Shown piece after piece: positions 1-11,595 of a stretch of 64,000 nucleotides of DNA; within the stretch, counting starts at the first letter, position 1, and each line of letters opens with the position of its first letter. This stretch comes from Martelella alba (GTDB lineage: Bacteria; Pseudomonadota; Gammaproteobacteria; Enterobacterales; Enterobacteriaceae). Position numbers and translations under genes: made by a program. The notes under the pieces were generated by a model. The model worked only from the letters and a program-made list of their open reading frames with translations. It was not told the origin of the DNA and made no database searches. The stretch is taken from contig NZ_SZPQ01000004.1 in NCBI RefSeq assembly GCF_005217455.1, positions 158,375 through 222,374 of the forward strand, read 5' to 3'.

Positions 1-1896
1 TTGCTAAGCGATCATGAAAGCCAGCACCAACAGCAGCGTTTGCAGCATGCGTCGTCACGAGACGGATTAACGCTGTTAAACCGGCTGATCCCGCGAATCA
101 ACGTGCTGTGCGACGATACCCTGGCCGAGCGGCTGGAGGCGATAACGGCCGAATGGGAGGAGGCGCAGGATGCGGCGCAATACTTGCAGCGACACGGCGC
201 CGCCCTGGCGCAACTGGAGCCGCTGGTCTCGGTGCTGCAAAATGATCCCGAACAGCATGAGCAGTTGCAGGCGGATTACCATCAAGCGCAGCAGGCGCAG
301 CGCCAGGCCAAACAACAGACATTTGCGCTGACGGAAGTGGCGCAGCGCCGGGCGCATTTCGGTTATTCCGATTCCGCCGGCATGCTGACGGAAAGTTCGG
401 ATCTCAATGATCGGTTACGCGTGCGGTTGGAGCAGGCCGAGGCCGAGCGCGGGCGGGCGCGCGAAGCGCTTCGTCAGCACCAGGCGCAACTGGCGCAGCT
501 CAACCAGGTCTTGGCGTCGTTGCAAAGCGCCTATGACGCCAAGCGCGATATGCACCGGGAATTGACGCAGGAATTACAGGACATCGGCGTGCAGGCGGAT
601 GCCGAGTCCGAGATCCGCGCGCGCGAACGTCGCGACCAGTTGCATGCCGCTTTGGCGCAAAATCGCAATCGGCGCAATCAACTGGAAAAACAAATCACGT
701 TTTGCGAGGCCGAAATGAACGGTCTGCAGAAAAAGCTGAACAAACTGGAGCGGGAATACCACGCCATGCGCGAGCAGGTAGTCTCGGCCAAGGCCGGGTG
801 GTGCGCCGTGATGCGTCTGGTGAAGGATAACGGCGTGGAACGGCGGCTGCATCGGCGCGAGCTGGCTTACATGGAGGCGGACGATTTACGCTCCATGTCC
901 GACAAAGCGCTGGGGGCCCTTCGTCTGGCCGTGGCGGATAATGAGCATTTGCGCGATATCCTGCGACAGTCCGAAGATCCGAAACGGCCGGAGCGCAAAA
1001 TCCAGTTTTTTATTGCGGTTTATCAGCATCTGCGTGAACGGATTCGACAGGATATCATCCGCACCGACGATCCGGTGGACGCCATCGAGCAGATGGAGAT
1101 CGAACTTAGCCGGTTGACCGAAGAACTGACCGCCCGGGAACAGAAGCTGGCCATCAGTTCGCGCAGTGTGGCCAATATCATCCGTAAGACCATTCAGCGG
1201 GAGCAGAACCGAATCCGTATGCTGAACCAAGGCTTGCAGGCGGTAAGCTTCGGCCAGGTCAAGAGTGTGCGGCTCAACGTCAATGTCCGCGAGACGCATG
1301 CCACTTTATTGAGTGTGCTCAGCGAACAGCAGGAACAGCATCAGGATTTGTTCAGCAGTAACCGACTGTCGTTTTCCGAGGCGCTGGCGAAACTTTATCA
1401 ACGACTGAACCCGCAAATCGATATGGGCCAGCGGACGCCGCAAACCGTCGGCGAAGAATTATTGGACTACCGCAATTATCTCGAAATGGAAGTGGAGGTC
1501 AACCGCGGCGCCGATGGTTGGCTGCGCGCGGAAAGCGGCGCGCTTTCCACCGGGGAGGCTATCGGTACCGGCATGTCGATTCTGGTTATGGTCGTCCAAA
1601 GCTGGGAGGATGAATCAAGCCGTTTGCGCGGCAAGGACATTTCACCTTGCCGGTTGCTGTTTCTCGATGAAGCGGCGCGGCTGGACGCTAAATCCATCGC
1701 CACGCTGTTTGAACTTTGCGAACGCCTGCAGATGCAACTGATTATCGCCGCGCCGGAAAATATCAGTCCGGAAAAAGGAACCACCTATAAATTGGTACGC
1801 AAGGTCTTCAACAATCAGGAACACGTTCATGTTGTGGGCCTGCGCGGATTTGGGGCAGACCTGCCGACGCCGGTGCCTGAGCAAGCCGCCTCCTGA
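1..1896 (+). CDS. mukB: MukB C-terminal part (chromosome partition SMC-like ATPase), 5' end cut by window edge
   Basis: MukB is the SMC-like ATPase of the MukBEF condensin, which compacts and segregates the chromosome. Only the last 631 residues are present; the E. coli protein has about 1486, so the open frame at base 1 is not a true start. Roughly the first 400 residues are Gln/Glu/Arg-rich coiled coil around the hinge. The C-terminal head half carries the ABC signature LSTGEAIG and a Walker [14 protein letters not shown] near residues 515-560. It would be the last gene of a mukFEB operon, whose earlier genes lie outside the window. Confidence 0.97.
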   Translation: MLSDHESQHQQQRLQHASSRDGLTLLNRLIPRINVLCDDTLAERLEAITAEWEEAQDAAQYLQRHGAALAQLEPLVSVLQNDPEQHEQLQADYHQAQQAQRQAKQQTFALTEVAQRRAHFGYSDSAGMLTESSDLNDRLRVRLEQAEAERGRAREALRQHQAQLAQLNQVLASLQSAYDAKRDMHRELTQELQDIGVQADAESEIRARERRDQLHAALAQNRNRRNQLEKQITFCEAEMNGLQKKLNKLEREYHAMREQVVSAKAGWCAVMRLVKDNGVERRLHRRELAYMEADDLRSMSDKALGALRLAVADNEHLRDILRQSEDPKRPERKIQFFIAVYQHLRERIRQDIIRTDDPVDAIEQMEIELSRLTEELTAREQKLAISSRSVANIIRKTIQREQNRIRMLNQGLQAVSFGQVKSVRLNVNVRETHATLLSVLSEQQEQHQDLFSSNRLSFSEALAKLYQRLNPQIDMGQRTPQTVGEELLDYRNYLEMEVEVNRGADGWLRAESGALSTGEAIGTGMSILVMVVQSWEDESSRLRGKDISPCRLLFLDEAARLDAKSIATLFELCERLQMQLIIAAPENISPEKGTTYKLVRKVFNNQEHVHVVGLRGFGADLPTPVPEQAAS

Positions 1897-1903
1897 ACCA
1901 TCA

Positions 1904-1927
1904 GGGCCGGCATCGGATGGCCGGCCC
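1904..1927 (+). terminator. Hairpin after mukB, possible terminator
   Basis: A perfect 8-bp inverted repeat (GGGCCGGC / GCCGGCCC) with an 8-nt loop starts 8 bases after the mukB stop. No clear T-tract follows, so intrinsic termination is only a guess from position and GC content. Confidence 0.4.
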
Positions 1928-2381
1928 GTCATGACTTCCCGGCATTTTTATGATCCCGGTTCCCGCCCCGCTAAAATTCGTCGTTTCCCGCCAACGGGAT
2001 AAAGCATATCTCCCTTTCTGCTTATATACTAAGGGAAAGTCCGAGATTAAACTCGGGACAATAATAATTGTACTCAACACGTGCGAAGGCGTTTATGCCC
2101 GGAAGGGTTCGCATTGCGGGAAGCGGCGAGACGGCGCTCCAGGCGTGATGTCGGTCGGTGCCCGGGTGGTGGAATAAAGCCAACGCACCTACGGCGTGGC
2201 GTATGAAGGGAATAGGTGGCGAACGCGGGCGTTTCCGACAGGCGTGGTCGAGCATGCCGCCACGGGGCGGTGCGCGTCGGCGCGTAGCGGATGTTCGCCG
2301 AATGACGTTTGCCGACGGGCGTTCACCGAATGGTGTTCATCTCATCAAGAGTACAGCAACTCCGCATACAGGGGACATGGG
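1928..2381. other. Intergenic region mukB-ldtD, no gene seen
   Basis: About 450 bases without a convincing gene. A small hairpin (CCGAG / CTCGG) lies near 2041-2056, and an AT-rich stretch follows at 2057-2080 that could hold a promoter for ldtD. Open frames here have no recognisable product and run into the ldtD reading frame upstream of its signal peptide. Confidence 0.5.
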
Positions 2382-4181
2382 ATGTTACTGAGAAAGACTG
2401 TGGCATGGCGACGTACGTTGCTGGGCTGTGTGTTGGCTTCCGGCCTGATTCCGTCATTTGCTCCCCGGGCGCAGCTGGCCGCCGGCCCGAACATGCCGGA
2501 TACCCGGACCTTAGGTCATAGCGCCGCCGCCTTGGCGGCGTTGATGCCCGCCGGGGTAAAGCCCATTTATGCCAATGAGCTGGCACAATTGTATGCCGCG
2601 CGCCATGGCCAACCGCTCTGGCAGGATCGCGACGCCGTGCAGCAATTCCAACAGCAACTGGCCGAAGTGGCGTTATCCGGTATTCAGCCGCAATTCATCA
2701 CCTGGACCCAATGGCTGACCAACCCCCATATCAGCGCCATGGCGCGGGATGTGGTGCTTTCCGATGCCATGCTTGGGTATTTGCAGTTCGTCTCGGGCGT
2801 TGAGGCCAACGGCGAGAAATGGCTGTACAACACCGGCCCCTACCGTCTGGCGTCGCCACCCGAAATGACGGTAAGACATTGGCTGCACGCGGTGGATGAC
2901 GGCACTATTGAGCGGTTTATCGCCGGCCTGGCTCCGCAGCATCCTCAATATGCCAAGATGCACCAGGCCTTGAAAAACATGCTGGCGGACAACCGTGCCT
3001 GGCCGCAACTTAATGGCAAAGACAGCCTGCGACCCGGACAGATCAGCGATGATATCCCGGCGCTAAAGGAAATATTGCGGCGCAGCGGCATGATGACGCC
3101 GGAGCAGTCGTCGTCGGCGTCCGTCGCCGACGCGGCGCCGTCCGACGCGCCCACCCTGCCGCCGCCAAACAGCGACACGCCGACGGTGGCGGTCGGCCCG
3201 GCGGCCGATTCCCCCGTTCCCTCCGCGTCGACATCGGACCCGGCGGTGATTGCCACTGTCGACCCCCAAGACAAAGTCTACACCCCCGATCTGGTTGAGG
3301 CGGTCAAGCGCTTTCAGCATTGGCAGGGATTGAATCCCGACGGGGTCATCGGTCGTCAGACCCGCTATTGGCTCAACGTGCCGCCGCAAACCCGGGTGGC
3401 GTTGCTGGCTCTCAATATCCAACGCCTGCGGCTGCTGCATAACCGGATTGAAAACGGCATCCAGGTCAATATCCCCAACTACTCGCTGGTGTTTTACCAA
3501 AAAGGCGCCGAAGTCCTGTCCTCAAGGGTTATCGTCGGACGCCCCAGCCGCAAGACGCCCCTGATGCGCAGCGCGCTGAGCAGCGTGGTGCTCAACCCGC
3601 CGTGGAATGTTCCCACATCGCTGGTTCGTCAGGATATTCTGCCGAAAGTGATGCGCGACCCAGGTTATCTGCAACGTAACGGTTTTATGCTGTTGTCCGG
3701 TTGGAACAGCGATGCGGAAGTCATCGATCCCGCTTCCCTCGACTGGAGCATGCTGTCCCCCAACCACTTCCCCTATCGGGTTCGTCAGTCGCCAGGGGCG
3801 AACAACGCCCTGGGTCGCTACAAATTCAACATGCCGAGTTCGGATGCAATCTATCTGCACGACACGCCCAACCATAATCTGTTTTTAAGCGACATGCGTG
3901 CGCTCAGTTCCGGTTGCGTCCGGGTCAACAAGGCATCAACCCTGGCCAATATGCTATTGCAGGACGCCGGCTGGGGGGATGCGCGCGTCAGCGCGACGCT
4001 AAAAGAGGGCAATACGATTTATGTGCCGATTCGTCATCAAATTCCGGTTAATCTGTTTTATCTGACCGCCTGGGTGGCGGACGACGGTAAACCGCAATTT
4101 CGAACAGATATTTACAATTATGATTCCACCATCAAGATTGGCGCGAAAAGCTTGCCGGAGGCGGAACGCCTGCTGCAATAA
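2382..4181 (+). CDS. ldtD: L,D-transpeptidase LdtD (YcbB)
   Basis: Periplasmic L,D-transpeptidase that makes 3-3 (mDAP-mDAP) cross-links in peptidoglycan. The ATG at 2382 follows a GGGGA motif and opens a Sec-type signal peptide ([20 protein letters not shown]); a longer in-frame start at 2196 would put about 60 residues before it and is rejected. At 599 residues it is close to the E. coli protein (615). A PG_binding_1-like stretch ([17 protein letters not shown]) precedes the YkuD catalytic domain, which holds the H-D-T-P-N-H segment and SSGCVRV with catalytic Cys512. Residues about 242-296 form a Ser/Pro/Ala/Asp-rich linker that looks long for the family. mepK follows and cleaves the same bond type. 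Confidence 0.95.
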   Translation: MLLRKTVAWRRTLLGCVLASGLIPSFAPRAQLAAGPNMPDTRTLGHSAAALAALMPAGVKPIYANELAQLYAARHGQPLWQDRDAVQQFQQQLAEVALSGIQPQFITWTQWLTNPHISAMARDVVLSDAMLGYLQFVSGVEANGEKWLYNTGPYRLASPPEMTVRHWLHAVDDGTIERFIAGLAPQHPQYAKMHQALKNMLADNRAWPQLNGKDSLRPGQISDDIPALKEILRRSGMMTPEQSSSASVADAAPSDAPTLPPPNSDTPTVAVGPAADSPVPSASTSDPAVIATVDPQDKVYTPDLVEAVKRFQHWQGLNPDGVIGRQTRYWLNVPPQTRVALLALNIQRLRLLHNRIENGIQVNIPNYSLVFYQKGAEVLSSRVIVGRPSRKTPLMRSALSSVVLNPPWNVPTSLVRQDILPKVMRDPGYLQRNGFMLLSGWNSDAEVIDPASLDWSMLSPNHFPYRVRQSPGANNALGRYKFNMPSSDAIYLHDTPNHNLFLSDMRALSSGCVRVNKASTLANMLLQDAGWGDARVSATLKEGNTIYVPIRHQIPVNLFYLTAWVADDGKPQFRTDIYNYDSTIKIGAKSLPEAERLLQ

Positions 4182-4364
4182 CCGTCTGATGGCCGGGCAG
4201 ATATTCGGCCCTTCTTAATGTTAATGCCGGGCAGGATATTGTCCACTGCCCGGCAGTGCCTGTTAACGCGTGGGTTGACTGGTCGATTCCTTGCGGTTAT
4301 GGTTCCCGACGGTGCGCTTATGTGCAATTCGTCTGTTACCTTACGCCAACTGGTTATATTACTC

Positions 4365-4913
4365 ATGGATCATATTAATCATCACCGCCGCCATTTTCTG
4401 GCGTTGAGCTGTGCCGCCGTGGGCGCGGCTTTGCTACCGGCTACGTCGCATGCCATGTTGTCCACGCCACGGCCGCGCATTCTGCGTCTCAATAACCTAA
4501 ACACGGGCGAAACGCTGAAGGCCGAATTTTTTAACGGTAAAAGCTATAATCCGGAAGAATTGGCCCGCTTAAATCATTTTTTCCGTGATTTCCGACTCAA
4601 TAAAATCATTAAAATCGATCCTCGCCTTTTTGATCACCTTTACCGGTTGCAGACGCTGCTTGAAACCAGCAGGCCGGTACAATTGATATCGGGATACCGT
4701 TCTCGCGAAACCAATAACGAACTGCGCGCCAGAAGCTCCGGCGTGGCGAAACACAGTTACCATACCCTGGGGCGCGCCATGGATTTCCATATCGAAGGCA
4801 TACAGCTCGCCAATATCCGCAAAGCGGCCTTGAAATTGCGGATGGGCGGTGTAGGTTATTACCCAAGCAGTCATTTTGTGCATATTGATACCGGTCCGGT
4901 AAGAACCTGGTAG
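4365..4913 (+). CDS. mepK: Murein endopeptidase MepK (YcbK, M15/DUF882 family)
   Basis: MepK cleaves peptidoglycan cross-links, including the 3-3 links made by L,D-transpeptidases. The 182-residue length equals the E. coli protein when the ATG at 4365 is used; an in-frame start at 4218 is upstream of the export signal. The N-terminus has a twin-arginine motif (HRRHFLAL) followed by a hydrophobic stretch, so Tat export is likely. The metal-site pattern is visible as H133 and D140 (SYHTLGRAMDFH) and H173 (FVHIDTG). It lies 184 bases after ldtD on the same strand, an arrangement that places a 3-3 cross-link synthase beside a matching hydrolase. Confidence 0.94.
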   Translation: MDHINHHRRHFLALSCAAVGAALLPATSHAMLSTPRPRILRLNNLNTGETLKAEFFNGKSYNPEELARLNHFFRDFRLNKIIKIDPRLFDHLYRLQTLLETSRPVQLISGYRSRETNNELRARSSGVAKHSYHTLGRAMDFHIEGIQLANIRKAALKLRMGGVGYYPSSHFVHIDTGPVRTW

Positions 4914-5001
4914 CGGGTAGGGGTTAGTCCGCGCCCGGCGCTGTCCGCGAAGGTGTCTCTTTCAAGGGTGCGGCGGCAAACAGCTGCATTGATGGAGCGT
5001 T

Positions 5002-5628
5002 ATGAAATACCATATTGTCCCGGTGACGGCCTTCAGCCAAAATTGTACGTTAGTGTGGTGTGAAAGAACCGGCGAGGCGGCGTTGGTGGATCCCGGCGGC
5101 GAAGCGCAAAAACTGATCCAAGACATCGCTGCCCGGCAGGTCGATATCAAACAGATCCTGCTGACCCACGGTCATCTTGATCACGTCGGCGCGGCGGCGG
5201 AACTGGCGGCTCATTACGGCGTGCCGATTGTCGGCCCGCAGCGGGAAGATCGCTTCTTACTGGACGCGTTACCCGAACAGAGCCGTATGTTCGGCCTGGA
5301 TGATTGCCAACCGTTCGAGCCGGACAGGTGGCTGGAAGAGGGGGATACGGTGACGGTCGGGGAATCGCATTTCGAGGTCTTGCACTGCCCGGGCCATACC
5401 CCTGGACATGTGGTGTTTTACCATCGCGAAGCGAAACTTATCTTGATGGGTGATGTGTTGTTTCGCGGCGGGGTGGGGCGCAGCGATTTCCCGCGCGGCA
5501 GTCACCAGGCATTGATTCAGTCCATTCGCACCAAGTTGTTGCCGTTGGGCGATGAAATCGCGTTTATACCCGGCCACGGCCCCATGTCCACCCTTGGCGA
5601 TGAACGTCTGACCAATCCGTTTTTGTAA
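5002..5628 (+). CDS. gloC: Type II glyoxalase GloC (YcbL), metallo-beta-lactamase fold
   Basis: Cytoplasmic zinc hydrolase of the metallo-beta-lactamase superfamily; E. coli YcbL acts as a glyoxalase II on S-lactoylglutathione. The 208 residues contain the metal motif THGHLDH (55-61), a later CPGHTPGH and IPGHGP near the C-terminus, all expected ligands. The start follows GGAG at normal spacing. It converges with aspC, with GC-rich inverted repeats in the 60-base gap that could serve both genes. Confidence 0.94.
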   Translation: MKYHIVPVTAFSQNCTLVWCERTGEAALVDPGGEAQKLIQDIAARQVDIKQILLTHGHLDHVGAAAELAAHYGVPIVGPQREDRFLLDALPEQSRMFGLDDCQPFEPDRWLEEGDTVTVGESHFEVLHCPGHTPGHVVFYHREAKLILMGDVLFRGGVGRSDFPRGSHQALIQSIRTKLLPLGDEIAFIPGHGPMSTLGDERLTNPFL

Positions 5629-5688
5629 TCAGGGCGGCGGGAAGGCGGGCTTGATGCAGCCCGCGGCCCGCCTCCGTTTCAGTCGGGA

Positions 5689-6879
5689 TTACAATACAGC
5701 GACAATGGCCTCGCACAATTGGGCCATATTATCGGTTGTCATGCCCGCCACATTGATACGGCCGGAGTTGACGGCATAGATCCCGAACTCTTCCCGCAAC
5801 CGCAGCACTTGATCCTTATTCAACCCGCTGAATGAAAACATGCCGTTTTGCTGATTGATAAAGGAAAAGTCCTGCTGGGCGCCTTTTTCCTGCAAGGTGC
5901 TGACAAAGAGCTGGCGCATGCGCTTGATGCGTTCACGCATTTCGGTCAATTCTTGTTCCCACAGCGCCCGTAATGCCTCGTTGCCCAATATGGTCGCCAC
6001 GATGGCGGCGCCGTGAGATGGCGGATTGGAATAATTGGCGCGGATACCGGATTTCACTTGGCTCAAGACCCGCCCTGCGGCTTCGGGATCGGCCGCCACC
6101 AGCGTGCAGGCGCCGACCCGCTCATTGTACAGACCAAAGTTTTTGGAGTAGGAACTGGCGATGATCATTTCCCGATGATTTTCGGTGAAAATCCGTAAAC
6201 CCAGCGCGTCTTCCTCCAGCCCATTGGCGAATCCCTGATAAGCGAAATCGAACAATGGCAACCAGCCTTTGCTCTGAGACAAATCGGCCAAAATACGCCA
6301 TTGCGCCTCGGTAGGATCGATACTGGTAGGGTTATGGCAGCAACCGTGGAACAATACGACGTCGCCCGCCTGGGCGTGTTGCAGGTTTTCCAGCATGCCG
6401 TCAAAATCCATCACATGGGCTGCGGCATCGTAATAGGGGTATTCGCACAGCTCCAAGCCAACAGCGCCGAAAACATTGCGGTGATTGGGCCACGTGGGTG
6501 AGCTGATCCAAATCCGCTTGGCATCGGTACTTCTGGTCAGAAAATCCGCCGCGACCCGCAAACCGCCGGTACCGCCCGGTGTCTGGGCGGTGCAGGCCCG
6601 TTTATCGGCGATAATCGGGCTGTCGGCGCCAAATAGCAATGTTTGCGTGCATTGCGCAAAGGCCGGCAGGCCGTCAATGCCTAGATAATTCTTGGTACTT
6701 TCATTTTCCAGCAGGTATTGCTCGGCTTTCTTTACGCTGGTGAGGACCGGTGTCTTGCCGGTTTCATCTTTATAAACGCCGATGCCCAGATTGATTTTGC
6801 CGGGGCGCGGGTCGGCGCGGAAAAGCTCGATCAGGCCCAGAATAGGATCAGCGGCGGCTTGGGGTATTTTTTCAAACAT
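5689..6879 (-). CDS. aspC: Aspartate aminotransferase AspC
   Basis: PLP-dependent class I aminotransferase that interconverts aspartate/2-oxoglutarate and oxaloacetate/glutamate. The 396-residue length equals the E. coli enzyme. Lys246 in [15 protein letters not shown] is the expected Schiff-base lysine, and the active-site segment [11 protein letters not shown] is intact. It is read toward gloC and sits downstream of ompF on the same strand, separated from it by a clear terminator, so it is probably transcribed alone. Confidence 0.96.
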   Translation of the reverse strand: MFEKIPQAAADPILGLIELFRADPRPGKINLGIGVYKDETGKTPVLTSVKKAEQYLLENESTKNYLGIDGLPAFAQCTQTLLFGADSPIIADKRACTAQTPGGTGGLRVAADFLTRSTDAKRIWISSPTWPNHRNVFGAVGLELCEYPYYDAAAHVMDFDGMLENLQHAQAGDVVLFHGCCHNPTSIDPTEAQWRILADLSQSKGWLPLFDFAYQGFANGLEEDALGLRIFTENHREMIIASSYSKNFGLYNERVGACTLVAADPEAAGRVLSQVKSGIRANYSNPPSHGAAIVATILGNEALRALWEQELTEMRERIKRMRQLFVSTLQEKGAQQDFSFINQQNGMFSFSGLNKDQVLRLREEFGIYAVNSGRINVAGMTTDNMAQLCEAIVAVL

Positions 6880-7005
6880 GATGACGGGTCCAGGGGATAT
6901 TTAAGAGTGAACACAACATGTTATCAGGTTACCGCCAGAACCGCGCTTTGCCAACAGTTCGGTTGAAAATTCATTTTGTTTAGTGGCGGTATAGTCTTGC
7001 CATGA

Positions 7006-7033
7006 TAAAAAAAGGCAGGGAAATCCCCTGCCT
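7006..7033 (-). terminator. Rho-independent terminator of ompF
   Basis: On the minus strand, a GGCAGGG / CCCTGCC stem (7014-7032) is followed by a run of T (A-run at 7006-7013 on the plus strand). It lies about 50 bases after the ompF stop. Confidence 0.85.
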
Positions 7034-7083
7034 CAATTTGAAAGTCCCGGAGTAAAGCCTCAGCGGAACGGTGAATCAACTTA

Positions 7084-8181
7084 TTAGAACTGATAAACGA
7101 TACCGAAAGCCACTGTATCGCCGTCAGAGTAGCCCAGTTTGTTGTCGCTATCCAACTGGTTGATAATATAGTCCACATAAGTGGACATGTTTTTGTTGAA
7201 GTAATAGGTAGCGCCGATTTCGTAGTATTTGATCAAGTCGACATCACCGATGCCTTCAACATCTTTGGCTTTAGATTGGCCGTAAGCGATGGACGGACGC
7301 AGGCCGAAATCAAACTGATATTGAGCGACTAACAAGATGTCTTGGGTCTTGTTTGCAAAACCGTCTTTACCTGAAATATTATTGGAAATCCAGGTCGAAT
7401 TACGAGTTTCGCCGTAGGTAGCCGCCAGATAGATATTGTTGGCATCGTACTTCAAAGATGTTGCCCACTGTTCAGCGCGATCACCGCCGCCATAGAGGTC
7501 GCTAGCCTGCTGAGCGCCAGTACGGTCGGAAGAGGCATATGCGCCTACGATGCCCACACCGATCGGCGAAGTATAGCTGATAGAACCACCGTAGCCATCA
7601 CCGTTGGAACGACGCGGATCATCGGTACGATCGTTTTTACCCTGATATTGCAGGGCGAAATCCAGACCTTGAACTGCGCCAAAGAAATTACTGTTGCGAT
7701 AAGTGGCCACGCCTGTGGTACGACCGACCATGAAGTTATCGGTGTAAGCGGTATCCCCACCGAACTCAGGTAACATATCGGTGTAACCCAGAGCATCATA
7801 AACCACACCATAGTTGCGGCCATAATCGATTGAACCGGCATCGCCAAATCTCAAACCAGCAAAGCCCAAACGGGTTTTGGTGCCATCGTTATGGTCAGTA
7901 CCACCTTCGGTGTCGTTGGCCGCGATCTGGTACTCCCACTGGCCGTAACCAGTGATCTGATCGTTGATTTGAGTTTCGCCTTTGAACCCAAAACGAGCAT
8001 AGGATTCGTCGCCGTCACCGGCAAAGCCGCCATCGTCGTCGCTCGAGAAGTAATGAAGGCCATCCAAACGGCCGTACAGATCCAGTTTGTTGCCATCTTT
8101 GTTGTAGACTTCGGCTGCATGAACGCTACCGGCAGCCAATAAGGCCGGAATTACAAATGCAAGTATATTGCGCTTCATCAT
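7084..8181 (-). CDS. ompF: Outer membrane porin OmpF
   Basis: Trimeric 16-stranded porin for small hydrophilic solutes. With the start at 8181 ([18 protein letters not shown]) it has 365 residues and a signal peptide ending at [10 protein letters not shown], as in E. coli OmpF (362). Family landmarks include [20 protein letters not shown], which lies in the loop 3 constriction, and a C-terminal Phe (GIVYQF), the usual outer-membrane assembly signal. The ribosome binding site is GAGGGT. Its position between asnS and aspC is the same as in E. coli. Confidence 0.96.
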   Translation of the reverse strand: MMKRNILAFVIPALLAAGSVHAAEVYNKDGNKLDLYGRLDGLHYFSSDDDGGFAGDGDESYARFGFKGETQINDQITGYGQWEYQIAANDTEGGTDHNDGTKTRLGFAGLRFGDAGSIDYGRNYGVVYDALGYTDMLPEFGGDTAYTDNFMVGRTTGVATYRNSNFFGAVQGLDFALQYQGKNDRTDDPRRSNGDGYGGSISYTSPIGVGIVGAYASSDRTGAQQASDLYGGGDRAEQWATSLKYDANNIYLAATYGETRNSTWISNNISGKDGFANKTQDILLVAQYQFDFGLRPSIAYGQSKAKDVEGIGDVDLIKYYEIGATYYFNKNMSTYVDYIINQLDSDNKLGYSDGDTVAFGIVYQF

Positions 8182-8320
8182 TATTACCCTCATTGGTTTT
8201 ATTTGACACCTGCCACTGCCGCTAATGTTTTCATGTAGAACTAATAGTTTCTTACTAAACTAATAAATCCTTACGAAACATTAATGAGAGTTTGGTGTCT
8301 TTCTGTGTCTGCACGCAGTG
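8182..8320 (-). promoter_or_regulatory. Conserved ompF mRNA leader and promoter-proximal region
   Basis: Read on the minus strand, several blocks match the remembered E. coli ompF leader: GCAGACACAGAAAGACACC, AAACTCTCAT, GGCAGTGGCAGGTGTCA and the GAGGGTAATA next to the start. The inferred transcript start is near 8311-8315, about 130 bases upstream of the ATG. In E. coli this leader is the target of the MicF small RNA, and OmpR binds further upstream. OmpR sites were not resolved in the AT-rich sequence beyond this leader. Confidence 0.65.
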
Positions 8321-8451
8321 TTCCATTCACAGACCGGTTAATCTAGAGCGAAGTTGCTACAAATGTCCTAATAATGTTTCAGTGAGAAACCGAGTATGTC
8401 AAAATGTAAATATCAGGGAACTTTGTGAGAGATCTCAAACTTTGAAATGTC

Positions 8452-8474
8452 AAAGGCCAGCATAGCTGGCCTTT
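8452..8474 (-). terminator. Hairpin downstream of asnS
   Basis: A perfect 10-bp inverted repeat (AAAGGCCAGC / GCTGGCCTTT) with a 3-nt loop lies about 40 bases beyond the asnS stop. T-richness is modest, so it is a probable rather than certain terminator. Confidence 0.6.
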
Positions 8475-8515
8475 GTAACTTATATATATGTTTTTCTTAT
8501 ATTTAATGAAGGAAT

Positions 8516-9916
8516 TTAGAAGTTGGCGTTCCGCGGGCTACGGGGAAAGGGGATAACGTCACGAATATTTTGCATTCCTGTAACATAGACGATTAATCGT
8601 TCAAATCCCAAGCCAAAACCTGAATGGGGAACAGTACCGTAACGGCGTAAATCACGATACCACCAATAATCCTCTTTGTTCAATCCCATTTCGGCCAATC
8701 GCGCGTCCAGCCGATCCAGCCGCTCTTCGCGTTGCGACCCGCCGATGATTTCACCGATACCGGGCGCCAGTACGTCCATGGCGGCGACAGTTTTACCGTC
8801 ATCATTGGCCCGCATATAAAATGCCTTGATATCTTTGGGATAATTCTTCACGACCACCGGCGCGTGAAAGTGTTTTTCCGCCAGAAAGCGTTCGTGTTCC
8901 GAGGCCAGATCGATCCCCCAGGACACCGGATTCTCGAAAGATTGGCCGGAGGCCAACAGGATGTCGACGGCTTCGGTGTAGTCCACTTTGGCAAAATCCG
9001 CGGCGATGAAATTTTCCAGCCGGTTGATGGCGTCTTTGTCGATCCGCTCGGCGAAAAATTGCATGTCGTCGGCGCGTTCGGCCAATACCGCCCGAAAGAC
9101 ATATTTCAGCAGGTTTTCGGCCAGACCGGCGATATCGTCAAGGTTGGCGAAGGCCACTTCCGGTTCCATCATCCAGAATTCCGCCAAATGCCGGGTCGTG
9201 TTGGAGTTTTCGGCACGGAATGTCGGACCGAAAGTATACACCTTTGACAGCGCGCAGGCGTAGGTTTCGGCATTCAATTGGCCCGAAACGGTCAAGAAAG
9301 CTTCTTTACCAAAGAAATCCTGATCAAAATCGACTTTCCCCTGACCGTCTCGCGGCAGGTTTTCCAGGTCCAGCGTGGATACGCGAAACATTTCACCCGC
9401 GCCCTCGGCGTCGGAGGCGGTGATAAGCGGCGTAGAAACCCAGAGGAAGCCTTGTTCATGCATAAACCGATGAATGGCCTGCGCCAGCGTGTTGCGCACG
9501 CGCGCCACGGCGCCGATCATATTGGTGCGCGGGCGCAGGTGGGCGACTTCCCGCAGGTATTCGATACTGTGGCGCTTGGCCGCCATCGGGTAAGTCTCCG
9601 GGTCTTCCACCCAGCCGATCACCTCGACGCTATCCGCCTGAATTTCAAAGCGCTGGCCGCCCCCTTGCGATTGAACCACGGGACCGGTGACAATCACCGA
9701 ACACCCGGTGGTCAGTCGCAGCACATCGGTTTGATAATTGGGCAAGGTATTATTAATGACTGCCTGTAGGGGATCGAAGCAGGAACCGTCATAGACGGTA
9801 AGGAAGGAGATGCCGGCTTTGGAATCTCTCCGGGTGCGCACCCAGCCTCGTACAGTGACGTCACTGTCAACCGGTGCGCGCCCTTGCAGTACATCGACTA
9901 CAGGCACTACGCTCAT
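8516..9916 (-). CDS. asnS: Asparaginyl-tRNA synthetase
   Basis: Class IIb aminoacyl-tRNA synthetase that charges tRNA-Asn. The 466-residue length equals E. coli AsnS. The N-terminal OB-fold ([19 protein letters not shown]) binds the anticodon. The class II catalytic core follows, with motif 2 ([20 protein letters not shown]) and a C-terminal motif 3 ([15 protein letters not shown]). It lies in the ompF-asnS-pncB order normal for enterobacteria. Confidence 0.97.
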   Translation of the reverse strand: MSVVPVVDVLQGRAPVDSDVTVRGWVRTRRDSKAGISFLTVYDGSCFDPLQAVINNTLPNYQTDVLRLTTGCSVIVTGPVVQSQGGGQRFEIQADSVEVIGWVEDPETYPMAAKRHSIEYLREVAHLRPRTNMIGAVARVRNTLAQAIHRFMHEQGFLWVSTPLITASDAEGAGEMFRVSTLDLENLPRDGQGKVDFDQDFFGKEAFLTVSGQLNAETYACALSKVYTFGPTFRAENSNTTRHLAEFWMMEPEVAFANLDDIAGLAENLLKYVFRAVLAERADDMQFFAERIDKDAINRLENFIAADFAKVDYTEAVDILLASGQSFENPVSWGIDLASEHERFLAEKHFHAPVVVKNYPKDIKAFYMRANDDGKTVAAMDVLAPGIGEIIGGSQREERLDRLDARLAEMGLNKEDYWWYRDLRRYGTVPHSGFGLGFERLIVYVTGMQNIRDVIPFPRSPRNANF

Positions 9917-10059
9917 AAAATACTCTCTTTACTCAATGTGATGTGTATTGGGCATTATCGCCGAAATGGAAGCGTTAATATGTTACTTGGCGGGCGCAAG
10001 GACACAAGCGAAAAAACCGTTTTAGCGCCAGTTTTCCCAACGGGGCAAGAGGGGGAACC

Positions 10060-10082
10060 CCGCCGGCAAAAGAAGCCGGCGG
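10060..10082 (-). terminator. Hairpin after pncB, possible terminator
   Basis: An 8-bp inverted repeat (CCGCCGGC / GCCGGCGG) with a 7-nt loop lies 5 bases beyond the pncB stop. The following sequence is not T-rich, so its role is inferred from position only. Confidence 0.45.
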
Positions 10083-10086
10083 CGGA

Positions 10087-11292
10087 CTAACTGGCCTTTT
10101 TGACATGGGGCAGCGCGAAAGCTTCGCGCAGCGCCCGCACAAACGCCTTATCATGGCACATGGTTTTGCCGGGACTGTCGGAAAGCTTGGCGACGGGTTT
10201 CCCGTTGCATTCCACCAGCTTGATGACGATATTAAGGGGATTAACGCCCGGGATATCACAGGTCAGTCGGGTGCCGATACCAAAGACCAGATTGATTCGC
10301 CGCCAGAAATGCCGATAGAGGGCCAGCGCTTTGTCTAAATCCAGGCTGTCGGAGAACACCAGTGTTTTGCTCAGGGGATCGATACCAAGTGTTTCATAAT
10401 GGCGAATGGCTTTTTCGCCCCATTCCACCGGGTCGCCGGAATCATGTCGCAACCCCTGATAGCGGCGGGCGAATTCTTCGCCGAAATCACGCAAAAATGC
10501 GTCCATGGTGATGCAATCGGTTAGCGCGATACCCAATTGATCGGGATATTCATCCAACCAGGCCTGCAAAGCGGCGCGCTGGCTGTTGGCCAGCACCGGA
10601 CTGATTTGCTGGTGGGCCTGGAACCATTCATGGGCCTGCGTTCCCACGGGCGCCAGGGACAACCGACGCGCCAAGTCATAGTTGCTGGTGCCGATCAGAT
10701 GAGGGAAATCCCGCTGCAATTCGGCGACCACATCATATTGCACCTGACGGGAAAAACGTCGGCGCGTACCGAAATCCATCAGTTTGAAATGGCTGATATC
10801 CACATCCTGGCTGACTTCCCGGAAATGGCGCAGTTTCTGGCGAAGTTGCGCCAGCGCCATATTACCGGCGCTACACGGCGAACGGCGGCGGTGGACCACC
10901 TCGCTGATAACCGCCAGCAGCGGCACTTCCCACAAAATGACTTCCTGCCAGGGACCGACGATACGTATATCCAGCTTACCATTGTGATCACGGACGCTGA
11001 CCTGACCGGGGTCATAGCGGAAACCGCGCAGCCAGGCAAGGTAGTCCCGGCGGAAAAACGGCAGACGCGCCAGATAGTCCATTTCCTGATCGTTCACGGC
11101 CAATCGACGCATCATGTCGATTTGCGCACTGATCTCCCCGGCGTATTCGCCCAGCAAATCATCCCCCCGACAACGGAACTCCGCCGCGACGGTCACCTCT
11201 CCATAGCGATGGTATACCGCTTGCTGCATATGTAACTTGTAGGCATCGGTATCAAGTATCGATGTTAATATCGGTGTATTGGCTAAATTCAT
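10087..11292 (-). CDS. pncB: Nicotinate phosphoribosyltransferase PncB
   Basis: NAD salvage enzyme joining nicotinate and PRPP, with ATP hydrolysis, to nicotinate mononucleotide. The 401 residues equal the enterobacterial family length (about 400). Characteristic segments are visible: [15 protein letters not shown] at the N-terminus, [11 protein letters not shown] and GTQAHEW in the middle (the latter near the phosphorylated His of the family) and RHDSGDP toward the C-terminal third. It diverges from pepN across a 303-base gap. Confidence 0.96.
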   Translation of the reverse strand: MNLANTPILTSILDTDAYKLHMQQAVYHRYGEVTVAAEFRCRGDDLLGEYAGEISAQIDMMRRLAVNDQEMDYLARLPFFRRDYLAWLRGFRYDPGQVSVRDHNGKLDIRIVGPWQEVILWEVPLLAVISEVVHRRRSPCSAGNMALAQLRQKLRHFREVSQDVDISHFKLMDFGTRRRFSRQVQYDVVAELQRDFPHLIGTSNYDLARRLSLAPVGTQAHEWFQAHQQISPVLANSQRAALQAWLDEYPDQLGIALTDCITMDAFLRDFGEEFARRYQGLRHDSGDPVEWGEKAIRHYETLGIDPLSKTLVFSDSLDLDKALALYRHFWRRINLVFGIGTRLTCDIPGVNPLNIVIKLVECNGKPVAKLSDSPGKTMCHDKAFVRALREAFALPHVKKAS

Positions 11293-11595
11293 GGCGCGCT
11301 ACAGCATCCTCTTAGACGCAAAAACAATCGGCAAATGCGCAAATCAACAAAATTCCACTGTGACTTATTCTCATTGTAGACTCATCAAAACATAGATTAG
11401 GTCAAATCGTCGAGGCTTAAACGTGCCGTTTCGCCCCAACAAGCCCGCCGTCCGGCACGAGTGGGTATCAAGAAAAAAGACCCCATGCCGGCGTCCGGCG
11501 CATTTTTGCGAACGATACAGGTTTGCAATGGCAACAAAGCCTTAACAGGAATAGACTTAACCCGGAGAATCAATGACGATGCCAAAAGGTTAACT
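11293..11595. other. Divergent pncB-pepN intergenic region
   Basis: Holds the promoters of both divergent genes. The pncB side is AT-rich (about 11315-11400). The pepN open frame extends upstream to 11461, but that part does not resemble PepN and the normal N-terminus begins at 11596. No operator was identified. Confidence 0.5.

Noticed and set aside
2196..2381. N-terminal extension of ldtD to 2196
   Set aside because: The extension precedes a clear signal peptide and a ribosome binding site at 2382, and has no family likeness.
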